NCBI RefSeq assembly: GCF_004564135.1
Contig: NZ_CP038255.1
Span: forward strand, 3,273,501-3,337,500
DNA from: Terasakiella sp. SH-1
GTDB lineage: Bacteria > Pseudomonadota > Alphaproteobacteria > Rhodospirillales > Terasakiellaceae
DNA: 64,000 nt
Direction of reading: 5' to 3'
The notes below the pieces were generated by a model. That model saw nothing but the letters and a program-made list of their open reading frames with translations. It was not told where the DNA came from and searched no databases. Within the stretch, counting starts at the first letter, position 1, and the number at the start of each line of letters is the position of its first letter. Position numbers and translations under genes: made by a program. Positions 17,661 to 27,311 of this stretch are shown here, one piece after another.

Positions 17661-20600
17661 ATGACCCAGTTCATTGACCCTAATATCGTCCAGCGTCAAG
17701 CCTCAGACCCCAAAGCATCCGTCTGGGTAGCCGCCAATGCAGGGACGGGCAAAACCAAGGTTCTGACTGATCGGGTGCTGTCGCTTATGGTGACGGGCAC
17801 AAAACCGCATCATATCCTTTGCCTCACCTTCACCAAGGCCGCTGCGGCTGAAATGGCGAACCGGATTGCCGATCAGTTGGGCAAATGGTCGATCATGTCT
17901 GATGAGGACCTCAAGGCGACCTTGCATGACTTATTGACCCGCCCAGCCAATGAAGAAGAGTTCACACTGGCACGGCAATTGTTTGCCCATGTGCTCGATA
18001 CCCCCGGTGGCCTGCAAATCCAGACCATTCACGCCTTTTGTCAATCCCTGTTGCGCCGCTTCCCGCTGGAAGCCGGACTGGCCCCGCATTTTCAGGTCAT
18101 GGATGAACGAAATGCGGCAGAATTGCTCAAAAAAGCCCAAGACGAAATCCTCATGGATGCGCGTTTGGGCCGCACACCAGAACTTTACGAGGCTTTGCGC
18201 GCCGTCACCCAACATATTCATGAAACCGCCTTTCCTGAATTAATGGGGGCTTTGGCTTCTGATCGTGGTCGCCTGCGCCGGGTGTTAGAGATCCATGGCG
18301 GTGTGCGCAAACTGGTCGCCCGACTGGCCGAACTGATGGACCTGACGCCGACTGATACACCCGAGCGCATTGTGGAACGAGCCTGCGAACAAGACAGCTT
18401 TGATGCCTTGGGCCTGCGCATCGCCATGGATGCCTTACTGGCCGGGTCCAAAACCGATCAGGCACGCGGGGACCTGTTGGCTGCATGGCTTGGCGCGACA
18501 CAGGCTGAACGCCCAGCCCTGTTTAACGAATATAAGAATGCGTTTCTCACAGGTAGTGGTGAAATTCGCAAAACTCTGATTACCAAAACAGCCGCCGCCC
18601 AAAGCCCCGGTGCCATTGATGTCTTAAGCGTTGAGGCGGAGCGCATGTTGCGCATGACCACGAAAATCCGTGCCGCTGTGACCTTGCAAACCACCAACGG
18701 CCTGTTGCGCATCGGCAAATGCCTACTGGATTCTTACGAAAAATATAAACAAGGCAGCGCCACCCTTGATTATGACGATTTGATTTTGAAAACTCGCGAC
18801 CTGCTCACCCGCGAGACCGTACCTTGGGTGCTTTATAAACTGGATGGCGGGATTGAACATGTCTTGGTCGATGAGGCTCAAGACACCAACCCGGATCAAT
18901 GGCGCGTGATCGAAGCCCTGACCCAGGAATTTTTCGCAGGTGTGGGTACTCATGAGGACGAAAACCCCCGCACCATCTTTGCCGTGGGCGATGTCAAACA
19001 ATCCATCTACAGCTTCCAAGGGGCTGACCCGGCAGAATTTGAACGCATGAAACATCATTTCGCCGCCCATGTGCCTCAATCCCTGCATGACTGGCGCGAA
19101 GTCCCCATGACCATGTCGTTTCGCTCCACCCGCGCAGTCTTGCAATGTGTTGATGCGGTCTTTTCGGACCCCACCATTGCCCAAGGGGTCGAGATTGATG
19201 ACGTTATCCACCATGATGCCTGGCGGGCAAAAGACGGCGGGCTGGTGGAACTCTGGCCCCCGGTTGTACCCAGCGCTGCGGCCCCTGCCACCCCATGGAA
19301 GCCCCCGGTCGAACGCATTCAGGCCGATAGTCCGCGTGCGCGTCTGGCCCAAATGATTGCCCGGCGCATCCAGCATATGGTACTGAGCCAGGAAAAGCTG
19401 GAAGCCAAAGGCCGCCCCATTGAGCCCGGTGACATAATGGTGCTGGTGCGCCGTCGCAGTGGTTTTGTCGAAGAATTGGTGCGCTCCCTTAAAGAGCTGA
19501 ATATCGCAGTTGCCGGGGTTGACCGGATGGTCTTGAGCGAGCAAATCGCGGTTATGGATTTGGTGGCCTTGGGCCGATTCTTGCTACAACCCGAAGATGA
19601 CCTGCAACTGGCTTGTGTGCTCAAAGGCCCCTTGATCGGTTTTAGTGACGAAGACCTGTTTGATCTCGCCCATAAACGCAAAGGTAGCCTGTGGTCCATC
19701 CTGCGCGATAAAGCCAACAGCGACCTACATTATCTAACCGCCTGTAATTTCCTCAAAGACCTGATGGCACGCACCGATTATGTGCGCCCGTTTGAGCTGT
19801 TCACCTATGTGCTCTCAGCCCTTGAGGGGCGCAAAAAATTGATCTCACGCTTGGGCGTGGAGGCTGATGATCCCATCAATGAATTTCTTGATCTCGCCCT
19901 TCAATATGAACGCAGTCACGCCCCTTCGCTGGAAGGATTTTTAGCGTGGCTTGATACCGGGGAAACCGAGGTCAAACGGGATTTGGAACAAGCCAGCCAA
20001 AATGCTGTGCGGGTGATGACTGTTCATGGGGCCAAAGGTCTTCAGGCCCCCATCGTCTTTATGCCTGATACCTTGCAAGCCCCCTCAAAAGGGGCCAAAC
20101 TCTTCTGGCCCCATGATCCAGAAACCAGCGAAGAACTGTTTATCTGGCCGCCAAAATCTGAATTTATGGAAGACCTGTCAAAGGCGGAAAAAGACAGATT
20201 GGCACAAAAACAGGACGAAGAATACCGCCGCCTTCTTTATGTGGCGCTCACACGAGCCGAAGATCGCCTTTATGTCTGTGGCTGGGAAACCAAACGTACA
20301 GCGCCCGCGCACTGCTGGTATAATCTGATTAAAAATGGATTGGCCCGTGTGGGGGAAGAAGTCGATGATATTTTCATCAATCAATCGGAAGAAGTCAGCG
20401 AAACAACCGTCTTGCGCTTGAAATGTGCCCAAGAAGAGGAAGCAACCGTTGAAGCCAGCCCGGAAAAACTGGACGTTGTGGTCCCCACCCTGCCTGACTG
20501 GGCCAAATCCATGCCCGGACGAGAACCCAGTCCCCCGCGCCCCCTGGCCCCGTCTTGCCCAGCTGAACCAGAACCGGCCACCCGATCACCACTGGGCAGC

Positions 20601-21092
20601 GATCATGGGTATCGTTTCAAACGCGGAAACATCATCCATGCCTTGTTACAAACCCTGCCGGAACTGCCCATGAGTGAGCGTGAAGAGGCGGCACGCAGCT
20701 ACCTTTCAAGCCCCGCCCATGACTTAAGCGAAACCCAGCAAGAAGAAATCACTGCTGAAACACTGCGGGTGCTTCATGATGAAGAATTTGCAGCCGTCTT
20801 TGCACCGGGCTCTCAGGCCGAGGTTCCCATCGTAGGCGAAGTCAATGGCCGGGTCATTTCCGCCCAAGTCGACCGTTTGTTGGTCAAATCAGACGAAATT
20901 GTCATTATCGACTATAAAACCAACCGCCCACCACCACGCACGGTGAAAAAAGTCCCGACCCTCTATATCAACCAAATGAAAGCCTATCGTCAGGCTTTGG
21001 AACTGATCTACCCGGACAAACCTGTGCGCTGTGTGCTGTTGTGGACAGACACCCCCAAACTGATGGAAATCCCGCCAACAATGTTGGAATAA
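17661..21092 (+). CDS. addA: AddA helicase-nuclease subunit
   Basis: A 1143-residue UvrD/Rep superfamily 1 helicase fused to a RecB-type nuclease. Walker A AANAGTGKT is near residues 24-32. Helicase motif II is VDEAQDTNP near 410, motif III-like GDVKQSIYSFQGA lies about 40 residues later, and VMTVHGAKGLQ and LYVALTRA mark motifs V-VI. The C-terminal nuclease motif IVIIDYKTNRP lies near 1085. With AddB it unwinds and degrades broken ends. The order addB-addA-trxA is common in alphaproteobacteria. Confidence 0.97.
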   Translation: MTQFIDPNIVQRQASDPKASVWVAANAGTGKTKVLTDRVLSLMVTGTKPHHILCLTFTKAAAAEMANRIADQLGKWSIMSDEDLKATLHDLLTRPANEEEFTLARQLFAHVLDTPGGLQIQTIHAFCQSLLRRFPLEAGLAPHFQVMDERNAAELLKKAQDEILMDARLGRTPELYEALRAVTQHIHETAFPELMGALASDRGRLRRVLEIHGGVRKLVARLAELMDLTPTDTPERIVERACEQDSFDALGLRIAMDALLAGSKTDQARGDLLAAWLGATQAERPALFNEYKNAFLTGSGEIRKTLITKTAAAQSPGAIDVLSVEAERMLRMTTKIRAAVTLQTTNGLLRIGKCLLDSYEKYKQGSATLDYDDLILKTRDLLTRETVPWVLYKLDGGIEHVLVDEAQDTNPDQWRVIEALTQEFFAGVGTHEDENPRTIFAVGDVKQSIYSFQGADPAEFERMKHHFAAHVPQSLHDWREVPMTMSFRSTRAVLQCVDAVFSDPTIAQGVEIDDVIHHDAWRAKDGGLVELWPPVVPSAAAPATPWKPPVERIQADSPRARLAQMIARRIQHMVLSQEKLEAKGRPIEPGDIMVLVRRRSGFVEELVRSLKELNIAVAGVDRMVLSEQIAVMDLVALGRFLLQPEDDLQLACVLKGPLIGFSDEDLFDLAHKRKGSLWSILRDKANSDLHYLTACNFLKDLMARTDYVRPFELFTYVLSALEGRKKLISRLGVEADDPINEFLDLALQYERSHAPSLEGFLAWLDTGETEVKRDLEQASQNAVRVMTVHGAKGLQAPIVFMPDTLQAPSKGAKLFWPHDPETSEELFIWPPKSEFMEDLSKAEKDRLAQKQDEEYRRLLYVALTRAEDRLYVCGWETKRTAPAHCWYNLIKNGLARVGEEVDDIFINQSEEVSETTVLRLKCAQEEEATVEASPEKLDVVVPTLPDWAKSMPGREPSPPRPLAPSCPAEPEPATRSPLGSDHGYRFKRGNIIHALLQTLPELPMSEREEAARSYLSSPAHDLSETQQEEITAETLRVLHDEEFAAVFAPGSQAEVPIVGEVNGRVISAQVDRLLVKSDEIVIIDYKTNRPPPRTVKKVPTLYINQMKAYRQALELIYPDKPVRCVLLWTDTPKLMEIPPTMLE

Positions 21093-21186
21093 TTTTTTTA
21101 TTGTAGGTGCACATCTTGACGCACGTCCCCCATGACCTTAAATTCAACGGACGTAATTTTTCGCCTTCTCCAAACAGGATAAGACA

Positions 21187-21504
21187 ATGACTAAAAAGAT
21201 CACTGACGATAGCTTTGATGCTGACGTTGTAAATTCCGATACTCCCGTTCTGGTAGACTTCTGGGCAGAATGGTGTGGTCCGTGTAAACAGATTGCTCCG
21301 GCTCTGGACGAACTGTCTGAAGAGTACAGCGGTAAAATGACTATCGCCAAACTGAACATTGATGAAAACCCAGGCACACCATCCAAATTTGGCGTGCGTG
21401 GCATTCCAACGCTGTTGTTGTTTAAAAACGGCGAAGTTCTGGCAAAGAAAGTTGGTGCCCTGCCGAAAGCCAAACTGCAAGAATGGATTGAAGAATCCCT
21501 GTAA
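21187..21504 (+). CDS. trxA: Thioredoxin
   Basis: A 105-residue canonical thioredoxin, the cytosolic dithiol reductant for ribonucleotide reductase and other targets. The active site WCGPCK has Cys30 and Cys33, preceded by VDFWAEW. The cis-Pro loop [12 protein letters not shown] follows. AGGATAAGACA provides a good ribosome site. It is 94 nt after addA and probably has its own promoter. The terminator after it is shared with the convergent ABC permease gene. Confidence 0.98.
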   Translation: MTKKITDDSFDADVVNSDTPVLVDFWAEWCGPCKQIAPALDELSEEYSGKMTIAKLNIDENPGTPSKFGVRGIPTLLLFKNGEVLAKKVGALPKAKLQEWIEESL

Positions 21505-21529
21505 GATTAGGCTTGCTCCAATCATAAAA

Positions 21530-21564
21530 AAAACCGCTGAGCCAGAAGTTCAGCGGTTTTTTTG
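21530..21564. terminator. Bidirectional terminator, trxA / ABC permease
   Basis: Stem AAACCGCTGA pairs with TCAGCGGTTT over a 9-nt loop, with A and T runs on both sides. It lies between convergent stops at 21504 and 21577, so it can serve both strands. Confidence 0.9.
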
Positions 21565-21576
21565 TTTCTACAGCTC

Positions 21577-22368
21577 TTAAGCTTTCAATTTATAGCCTGT
21601 CTTGAACATGCGATAGCTCAACACCCAAAGGACCGTATTCACCCCGGCCATGACCAGCATTCCCGTAACAATATCACTATCGGCCTGACCGATAAAACCT
21701 GCACGAAAACCATCAATCATATAGAAAAACGGGTTGATACTTGCCAAAAACTTGCCAACTTCCGGCAAACGTTCAATGGAATAAAAAGTCCCCGACAAGA
21801 AAGACAAAGGGGTCACAATAAAATTGGTTACAGCTGCCATATGATCAAATTTCTCAGACCAGATGCCCCCGACCACACCAAACAGCGACAGCATCAAGGC
21901 CCCCATAAAGGCGTGATACAGCACAAGGCCGATATTATCCACCCCCATCGGCACAAAGAAACTCATCACTGTAACGATCACCAGACCAATCAGAAGCCCG
22001 CGTGTTGTGCCCCCCATGGCAAAAGCAAATGTCAGTTCATGGGCATTAAGTGGTGGCATCAAGGTATCCACAATATTACCCTGCACCTTTGAGATCACCA
22101 ATGAGCTGGAGGTATTGGCAAAGGCATTTTGCGTAATCGCCATCATCACCAGCCCCGGTGCGAGAAATTCCAGAAACGGCACAGAACCGATCTGTTCCAC
22201 CGCCCGGCCCAAAGCGAGGGAAAATACAGCAAAAAACAACAAGGTTGTTACCAGCGGGGCCACCAAGGTCTGGGTATAGACTTTCAAGAAACGACGTACT
22301 TCACGGGAATAAAGGGTCCACAGGCCCAACCAATTGCCCGCATGGGGATTGACTTCAATCGGAGTCAT
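21577..22368 (-). CDS. ABC-2 type transporter permease
   Basis: A 263-residue integral membrane permease of the ABC-2 family (NodJ/YadH-like), with about six membrane segments. The amphipathic start RFLKVYTQTLVAPLVTTLLFFAVF (shown in parts) and the LAPGLVMMAITQNAFAN region are typical of exporters of polysaccharides, drugs or lipids. No ATP-binding partner gene is adjacent; the ATPase must lie outside this stretch, and the FtsE gene at 48748 belongs to another system. I chose ATG 22368 (MTPIEV) over one at 22425, which would add 19 residues without homologous character. It converges with trxA. Confidence 0.9.
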   Translation of the reverse strand: MTPIEVNPHAGNWLGLWTLYSREVRRFLKVYTQTLVAPLVTTLLFFAVFSLALGRAVEQIGSVPFLEFLAPGLVMMAITQNAFANTSSSLVISKVQGNIVDTLMPPLNAHELTFAFAMGGTTRGLLIGLVIVTVMSFFVPMGVDNIGLVLYHAFMGALMLSLFGVVGGIWSEKFDHMAAVTNFIVTPLSFLSGTFYSIERLPEVGKFLASINPFFYMIDGFRAGFIGQADSDIVTGMLVMAGVNTVLWVLSYRMFKTGYKLKA

Positions 22369-22440
22369 AAGAGATTCTCTTTTTTGAATTTCAAGGTTAT
22401 GTTCCTTGTAACAGGCAAAGCCCATTTGGTTAAGTGAGAT

Positions 22441-23007
22441 ATGTCACAAGATAAAAAAATTCCAAAACCCGTCACAGCACAGTCCCTGCGCAATGCTGCG
22501 CTGAGATATCTCGATCGTTTTGCCACATCACGTGAAAACCTGCGTCAGGTTCTGATGCGCCGGGTGCAGAAATCCCATTACCATCACAACACGTCTCTTG
22601 AAGAAGCCTCTCAATGGATTGAAGACCTGCTGGACAAATTGCAAGACGCCAAATTTGTCGATGACCTGCGCTATGCAGAAGGGCGTGCAGGCGCATTACA
22701 TCGCAAAGGCACCTCACAACGCGTTATCCGTATGAAGTTGAAAGAAAAAGGCATCCGTGAGGAGGATATCAATCAGGCCCTTGATGCATTGCGCGAAGAA
22801 ACCGACAGCCCCAATCTGGAACGCGACGCGGCCATCGCCCTGGCAAAGCGACGACGCCTTGGGCCGTGGCGATTGCCGGAAAAGCGCAAGGCCATGCGTG
22901 ACAAGGATCTGGCAGCTCTTGCCCGTGCCGGTTTTTCCTATGACCTTGCCCAAGATATTATCAATGCCAGCACCGTAGAAGAACTGGAAAAATTCACAAA
23001 CAACTAA
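22441..23007 (+). CDS. recX: RecX family regulatory protein
   Basis: A 188-residue RecX-family protein, which binds RecA filaments and limits recombination. It is basic and fully alpha-helical, with the family's three-helix repeats: an N-terminal ALRYLDRFATSRENL, a central DDLRYAEGRAGALHRKG (about 77-93), and RVIRMKLKEKGI. The family signature 'KG.S...I...L..KGI' is present. It is not next to recA here. It is divergent from the ABC permease gene. The ending includes a hydrophobic helix typical of family members. Confidence 0.88.
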   Translation: MSQDKKIPKPVTAQSLRNAALRYLDRFATSRENLRQVLMRRVQKSHYHHNTSLEEASQWIEDLLDKLQDAKFVDDLRYAEGRAGALHRKGTSQRVIRMKLKEKGIREEDINQALDALREETDSPNLERDAAIALAKRRRLGPWRLPEKRKAMRDKDLAALARAGFSYDLAQDIINASTVEELEKFTNN

Positions 23008-23027
23008 AACACTTATATAGCCATTAC

Positions 23028-23072
23028 GCCTGACACAGTTTACTCTATTTAAAAAGAGATACTGTGTCAGGC
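23028..23072 (+). promoter_or_regulatory. Perfect 12-bp inverted repeat covering the ribosome site of the TIGR02302 gene
   Basis: GCCTGACACAGT (23028-23039) pairs perfectly with ACTGTGTCAGGC (23061-23072), and CTCT/AGAG can extend pairing inside the loop. There is no T run, so it is not a simple terminator of recX. The only Shine-Dalgarno candidate for ATG 23078 (AGG at 23069-23071) lies in the 3' arm, so the hairpin could mask translation initiation, or the palindrome could be a protein operator. Confidence 0.5.
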
Positions 23073-23077
23073 AACAC

Positions 23078-25495
23078 ATGAGTGAAACAACACAACGCAC
23101 AGAATTTGAACCCAAAATGCTCCGGCGGCTTCAACGCCTGATCACATGGACGCGTTATGTCTTGTTATGGGAACAGCTTTGGCCCCGGCTTTGGCCGTTC
23201 TTAATTATTTCCAGTCTCAGTATTCTTCTGGTTTTATTTGACCTGCTGCCCAAATTAAATGCCACGCTTCACCTTTTGGTCTTAGGGGTGCTTTTTTCAC
23301 TATGGGCCGGCTGTCTCTATCTGGCCTTTCGCAATCTGAAACACCCGACCTCCAAGCAAGCATTGCTGCGCCTTGAACAAGACAGTGGGTTTACAAACCA
23401 GCCCCTGATGACCCTAATGGATCGCCCCAGCGCAGCCAGCACTTCCAAAGTGTCCCAGACCCTGTGGGTCTATCATCAAGACCGCATGGCCGCTGCAATG
23501 GAAAATATCCAAAGGCCCTGGCCACGCTCTTATCTGGAACACCGTGATCCCTATTCCCTGCGGGCCGGACTTGTTTTATTGCTGCTTTTGGGGGGAATTG
23601 AAGCCCGTTTTGACTGGAATGAACGACTGGCCCGCGCCTTTGACCCGGCATTTGGCTTATCGGGTCCGGGCCATTGGACCATACAAGCCTGGATCACCCC
23701 GCCTGCCCATACCGGTGCCAATTCCACCTATCTAAACGCCAAGGCAGACACAGAAGAGACCACAACAGGTCCGGTAGTCTCCATCATTCAAAACAGCGAT
23801 ATTTTAATCCGTCTGGAAGGTTGGTCTTCCCACGAAGGAGTTTCTCTTCAATTTGGCCCGTTTGAAGACCAGTTCACCCCTCTGGGCAAAGGAGCGTTTT
23901 CACTGGAAAACCGTCTGGAACAAGGTGAAGAGCTTATTGTACGCCATGATGACAAGATTCTATATCGCTGGCCTGTTCATCTTCAAGGGGACCTGCCCCC
24001 AAAAATCACCGTCTCAGGAAAACCGCGCACAGGTTTTCGCGGGCACCTGCAACTAAGGTTTGAAGCCACAGATGATTTCGGCTTGAAAGAAGCCCGCCTT
24101 GAAATCCAGAACCCTGCGGATTCCACATCCCCTAATATTACCATCAAAAACCTTCTTCAAGGCATGGAGAGTAAAGGACAATTTAGCCATAACCTGGCCG
24201 CACACCCCTGGGCAGGACAAGCTGTTATCATGACCCCAATGGTGCAGGATAATCTGGGACAAGTGGCGCAGGGTCACGCCCTTGAAACTATCCTGCCTGA
24301 GCGCAAATTCACCCATCCGGTTGCGATTCGCCTGATTGATATTCGCAAGGAACTCTACACGCCCACAGCCCATGAACGGGCCTTTAGCAATTTACGCCTG
24401 ATGCGTCTGCTGGATACACCACAGGATTTTAACGGATCACTTGCCATCTACTTTGCCTTGAAAGTTGCAGCCGACCGTCTTAACGCCCCTGACGGTCATC
24501 AAGAAGTTGCAACCGTTCAATCCATTTTATGGGAAAGCGCCATACATTTAGAAGAAGGATCAGGGGGAAGCGCACGTAATCAGCTTGAGTTTATGTCCCG
24601 GCAAATGAGTGAAATGCTGCGTTCTTCAAACGACAAAGCCGCCATGGAAGCCCTGTTTGAACAAATGCGTAAAAGCCTTGATCATTACCTGCAACAAATG
24701 ATGAAATCTGGCAATGCCATACAAGGGTTTGAAGAGGCATTGGGACAAGAACAGGTCAATATGGTCGGACGTGACCAATTACAGGATATGCTCAACAAAG
24801 CCCGTGAATTGATGCGCCAAGGTAACATTAAAGCCGCCCAGGCAGTGATGGATCAATTCCAGTCCATCTTGTCCCGTTTGGCCATGCAGCAAAAGATTGA
24901 TCCCAAACAGGCGGCAAAGGCCCGTCATATTCTGGAAAAACTGCGTGAAATCAAAACCGGGCAGCAGAACCTGCTTGATCAAACCTTTCAACGCAGCCGC
25001 AATGAAGACAGTCCCTCTCTCAAATCAACCAAGCAGGCCATTATCGAAGCAGCAGAACAAAAACGTTTGTTGAAGATGCTACGTGAAGAAATGAACAAAC
25101 TGCGCGAAATGAAGGTTAAAGCTCCCAAACCACTTGGTCAGGCAGCAAAAGATATGGGGCACTCTTATACGGCATTGGAAAAGGGGCAGGACGAAGCGTC
25201 TATTCAGGCACAAATGCGGGTGCTGGAACAGTTGGAAGACGGCCTGAAAAACAGTGCTCAATCCTTGGCCCGGAAAATGGGCATACAACCCATGCCGCAA
25301 ACCTTACCCGGCCATGACCCCTTAGGCCGTGGGCGCAGTGGACCCATTCAGACACAAGGCACAAATGTCGTCCCTACAGAACGCGAAATGCATCAATCAA
25401 GGGAGATTTTGCAGGAATTATACCGTCGGGCCGGACAAAAAAGTCGACCTGAACAGGAATTACAATATATTGATCGCCTGTTAGACCGTTTTTAA
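23078..25495 (+). CDS. TIGR02302/DUF4175 family protein
   Basis: An 805-residue protein of the alphaproteobacterial TIGR02302 (DUF4175) family, function unknown. Two or three membrane segments lie in the N-terminal 90 residues and one near 165-175. A large periplasmic-type region with beta-rich character follows (about 190-420). The C-terminal half is a long helical and probably coiled-coil region rich in Gln, Met, Lys and Glu (about 480-800), with a Gly/Gln-rich linker near 750. A hairpin overlaps its ribosome site. It is followed at 17 nt by the aminopeptidase gene, so the two may be co-transcribed. Confidence 0.85.
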   Translation: MSETTQRTEFEPKMLRRLQRLITWTRYVLLWEQLWPRLWPFLIISSLSILLVLFDLLPKLNATLHLLVLGVLFSLWAGCLYLAFRNLKHPTSKQALLRLEQDSGFTNQPLMTLMDRPSAASTSKVSQTLWVYHQDRMAAAMENIQRPWPRSYLEHRDPYSLRAGLVLLLLLGGIEARFDWNERLARAFDPAFGLSGPGHWTIQAWITPPAHTGANSTYLNAKADTEETTTGPVVSIIQNSDILIRLEGWSSHEGVSLQFGPFEDQFTPLGKGAFSLENRLEQGEELIVRHDDKILYRWPVHLQGDLPPKITVSGKPRTGFRGHLQLRFEATDDFGLKEARLEIQNPADSTSPNITIKNLLQGMESKGQFSHNLAAHPWAGQAVIMTPMVQDNLGQVAQGHALETILPERKFTHPVAIRLIDIRKELYTPTAHERAFSNLRLMRLLDTPQDFNGSLAIYFALKVAADRLNAPDGHQEVATVQSILWESAIHLEEGSGGSARNQLEFMSRQMSEMLRSSNDKAAMEALFEQMRKSLDHYLQQMMKSGNAIQGFEEALGQEQVNMVGRDQLQDMLNKARELMRQGNIKAAQAVMDQFQSILSRLAMQQKIDPKQAAKARHILEKLREIKTGQQNLLDQTFQRSRNEDSPSLKSTKQAIIEAAEQKRLLKMLREEMNKLREMKVKAPKPLGQAAKDMGHSYTALEKGQDEASIQAQMRVLEQLEDGLKNSAQSLARKMGIQPMPQTLPGHDPLGRGRSGPIQTQGTNVVPTEREMHQSREILQELYRRAGQKSRPEQELQYIDRLLDRF

Positions 25496-25511
25496 ATAAA
25501 AGAGACTTTCA

Positions 25512-27284
25512 ATGAAGGACCGTTCTGCCCGTTTATCCGCTTTACGCCGCGAAATGGCTATCTTTGGCATGGATGGCTTTATCATCCCGCGCAGCGATGA
25601 ACATCAGGGAGAATACGTTGCCCCCTGTTCTGAACGGCTCGCCTGGCTCACAGGTTTTAGCGGTTCGGCCGGATTTGCCATTGTCTTAACAGAAAAAGCC
25701 GCCATTTTCGTTGATGGACGCTATACCCTTCAGGTGACAAAAGAAGTCGATGGACAGAATTTTGACTATCGCCATGTGACAGATGAACCTGCCTCAGACT
25801 GGTTGGAAAACCAGTTGGGCGAAGGTATGACATTGTCCTATGACCCGTGGCTACATACTGGGCCAAGCCTGCATCGTTTAAAAGCAGCCTGCGAAAAAGC
25901 TGGGGCAAAACTGGTGGCAGCCCCACATAATTTTATTGATGCCATTTGGGCGGACCGCCCGTCCCCTCCCTTAAACCCGGTCTATCCCCACCCCCTGTCA
26001 TATGCTGGGCTCTGCCACGGTGAAAAACTTTCGCAACTGGCCGATCAATTGCGCTCTAAAGGGCAGGATGCGGTGGTGTTAAGCCTGCCTGATTCCATCG
26101 CCTGGTTATTTAATATTCGGGGCGGCGATATCCCCTGCACCCCCGTTCCCCTTTGTTTTGCCCTGATCCATGCTGATGGCAGCGCCATCCTGTTTTTAGA
26201 TCATCGTAAAGCCGACGAAACCTTGCGCAATCATTTGGGCGAACGCATTAAAATTTACGACCCCGATGATCTGGGGACAGAACTGGACCAGTTAAAAGGA
26301 CTAAAAGTACGTCTTGATGGGGCAACAGCGCCGAAATGGCTCCATGATCGTCTGAAAAAAGCCAAGGCCGAAGTCATCCTGGGCGATGATCCCACCATTT
26401 TACCCAAAGCCTGTAAGAATGCTTGCGAAGTCAAAGGGATGCAAAATGCCCATCGTCGTGATGGGGCCGTGATGGTGCGTTTTTTATACTGGTTGTCCCA
26501 GCAACCCTATGGTGACACCCTTACTGAAATGGCCGTATCAGACAAGATTGATGGTTTGCGTAGCGAAGATGACCTGTTTCATGACCTGAGTTTCCCGACC
26601 ATTTCCGGGGCCGGAGAAAATGGGGCGATTGTGCATTATCGTGTCAGTCCGCAAAGTTCTATCCCTTTACCTGCAAATGGACTTTATCTGGTCGATAGCG
26701 GGGCGCAATATCGTGACGGCACCACCGACATCACCCGCACAATTGTGCGCGGAAAAGCAACCCCTGAAATGAAAGATCGCTTTACCCGTGTGCTGAAAGG
26801 TCATATTGCGCTTTCTTCAACGCGCTTCCCCAAAGGGACCACGGGGTCACAGCTGGATGTACTGGCGCGTCATGCCCTGTGGCAGGGGGGGCTGGATTAT
26901 GACCATGGTACAGGCCATGGGGTGGGCAGTTTCCTCAATGTTCATGAGGGGCCGCAACGCATTTCAAAAGCCTATAGCAAAACAGCCTTGCAACCCGGCA
27001 TGGTGATTTCAAACGAGCCGGGATATTACAAGGCGGGGGAATATGGCATCCGTTTAGAAAATCTCATTTGTGTGCACGAGTCTGAAAAAGGCGAGCGCGA
27101 GATGTTTGAATTTCACCCCTTGACCCTGTGTCCGTTTGATCGCAATGGTATTGAAGTCACCCTACTCAATGAGCAAGAACTCGACTGGCTGAACACCTAT
27201 CACCAGCAGGTATGTGACGAGCTGACACCTTTGCTGGAAAAGGACGAAGCAGCATGGTTAGCTGAGATGACACAACCTTTATAA
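25512..27284 (+). CDS. pepP: Aminopeptidase P family (Xaa-Pro aminopeptidase)
   Basis: A 590-residue M24 metallopeptidase of the long, three-domain aminopeptidase P type, removing N-terminal residues before proline. Two N-terminal creatinase-like domains (about 1-310) precede the pita-bread catalytic domain. Metal ligands are visible as DSGAQYRDGTTD (two Asp), GTGHGVG (His), and the Glu residues in SNEPGYYK and IRLENL. Length matches the eukaryote-like APP1 class found in proteobacteria. It is cytosolic and lies 17 nt after the TIGR02302 gene. Confidence 0.94.
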   Translation: MKDRSARLSALRREMAIFGMDGFIIPRSDEHQGEYVAPCSERLAWLTGFSGSAGFAIVLTEKAAIFVDGRYTLQVTKEVDGQNFDYRHVTDEPASDWLENQLGEGMTLSYDPWLHTGPSLHRLKAACEKAGAKLVAAPHNFIDAIWADRPSPPLNPVYPHPLSYAGLCHGEKLSQLADQLRSKGQDAVVLSLPDSIAWLFNIRGGDIPCTPVPLCFALIHADGSAILFLDHRKADETLRNHLGERIKIYDPDDLGTELDQLKGLKVRLDGATAPKWLHDRLKKAKAEVILGDDPTILPKACKNACEVKGMQNAHRRDGAVMVRFLYWLSQQPYGDTLTEMAVSDKIDGLRSEDDLFHDLSFPTISGAGENGAIVHYRVSPQSSIPLPANGLYLVDSGAQYRDGTTDITRTIVRGKATPEMKDRFTRVLKGHIALSSTRFPKGTTGSQLDVLARHALWQGGLDYDHGTGHGVGSFLNVHEGPQRISKAYSKTALQPGMVISNEPGYYKAGEYGIRLENLICVHESEKGEREMFEFHPLTLCPFDRNGIEVTLLNEQELDWLNTYHQQVCDELTPLLEKDEAAWLAEMTQPL

Positions 27285-27311
27285 AACTAGAATCAAGCCG
27301 AGCATGACGTA

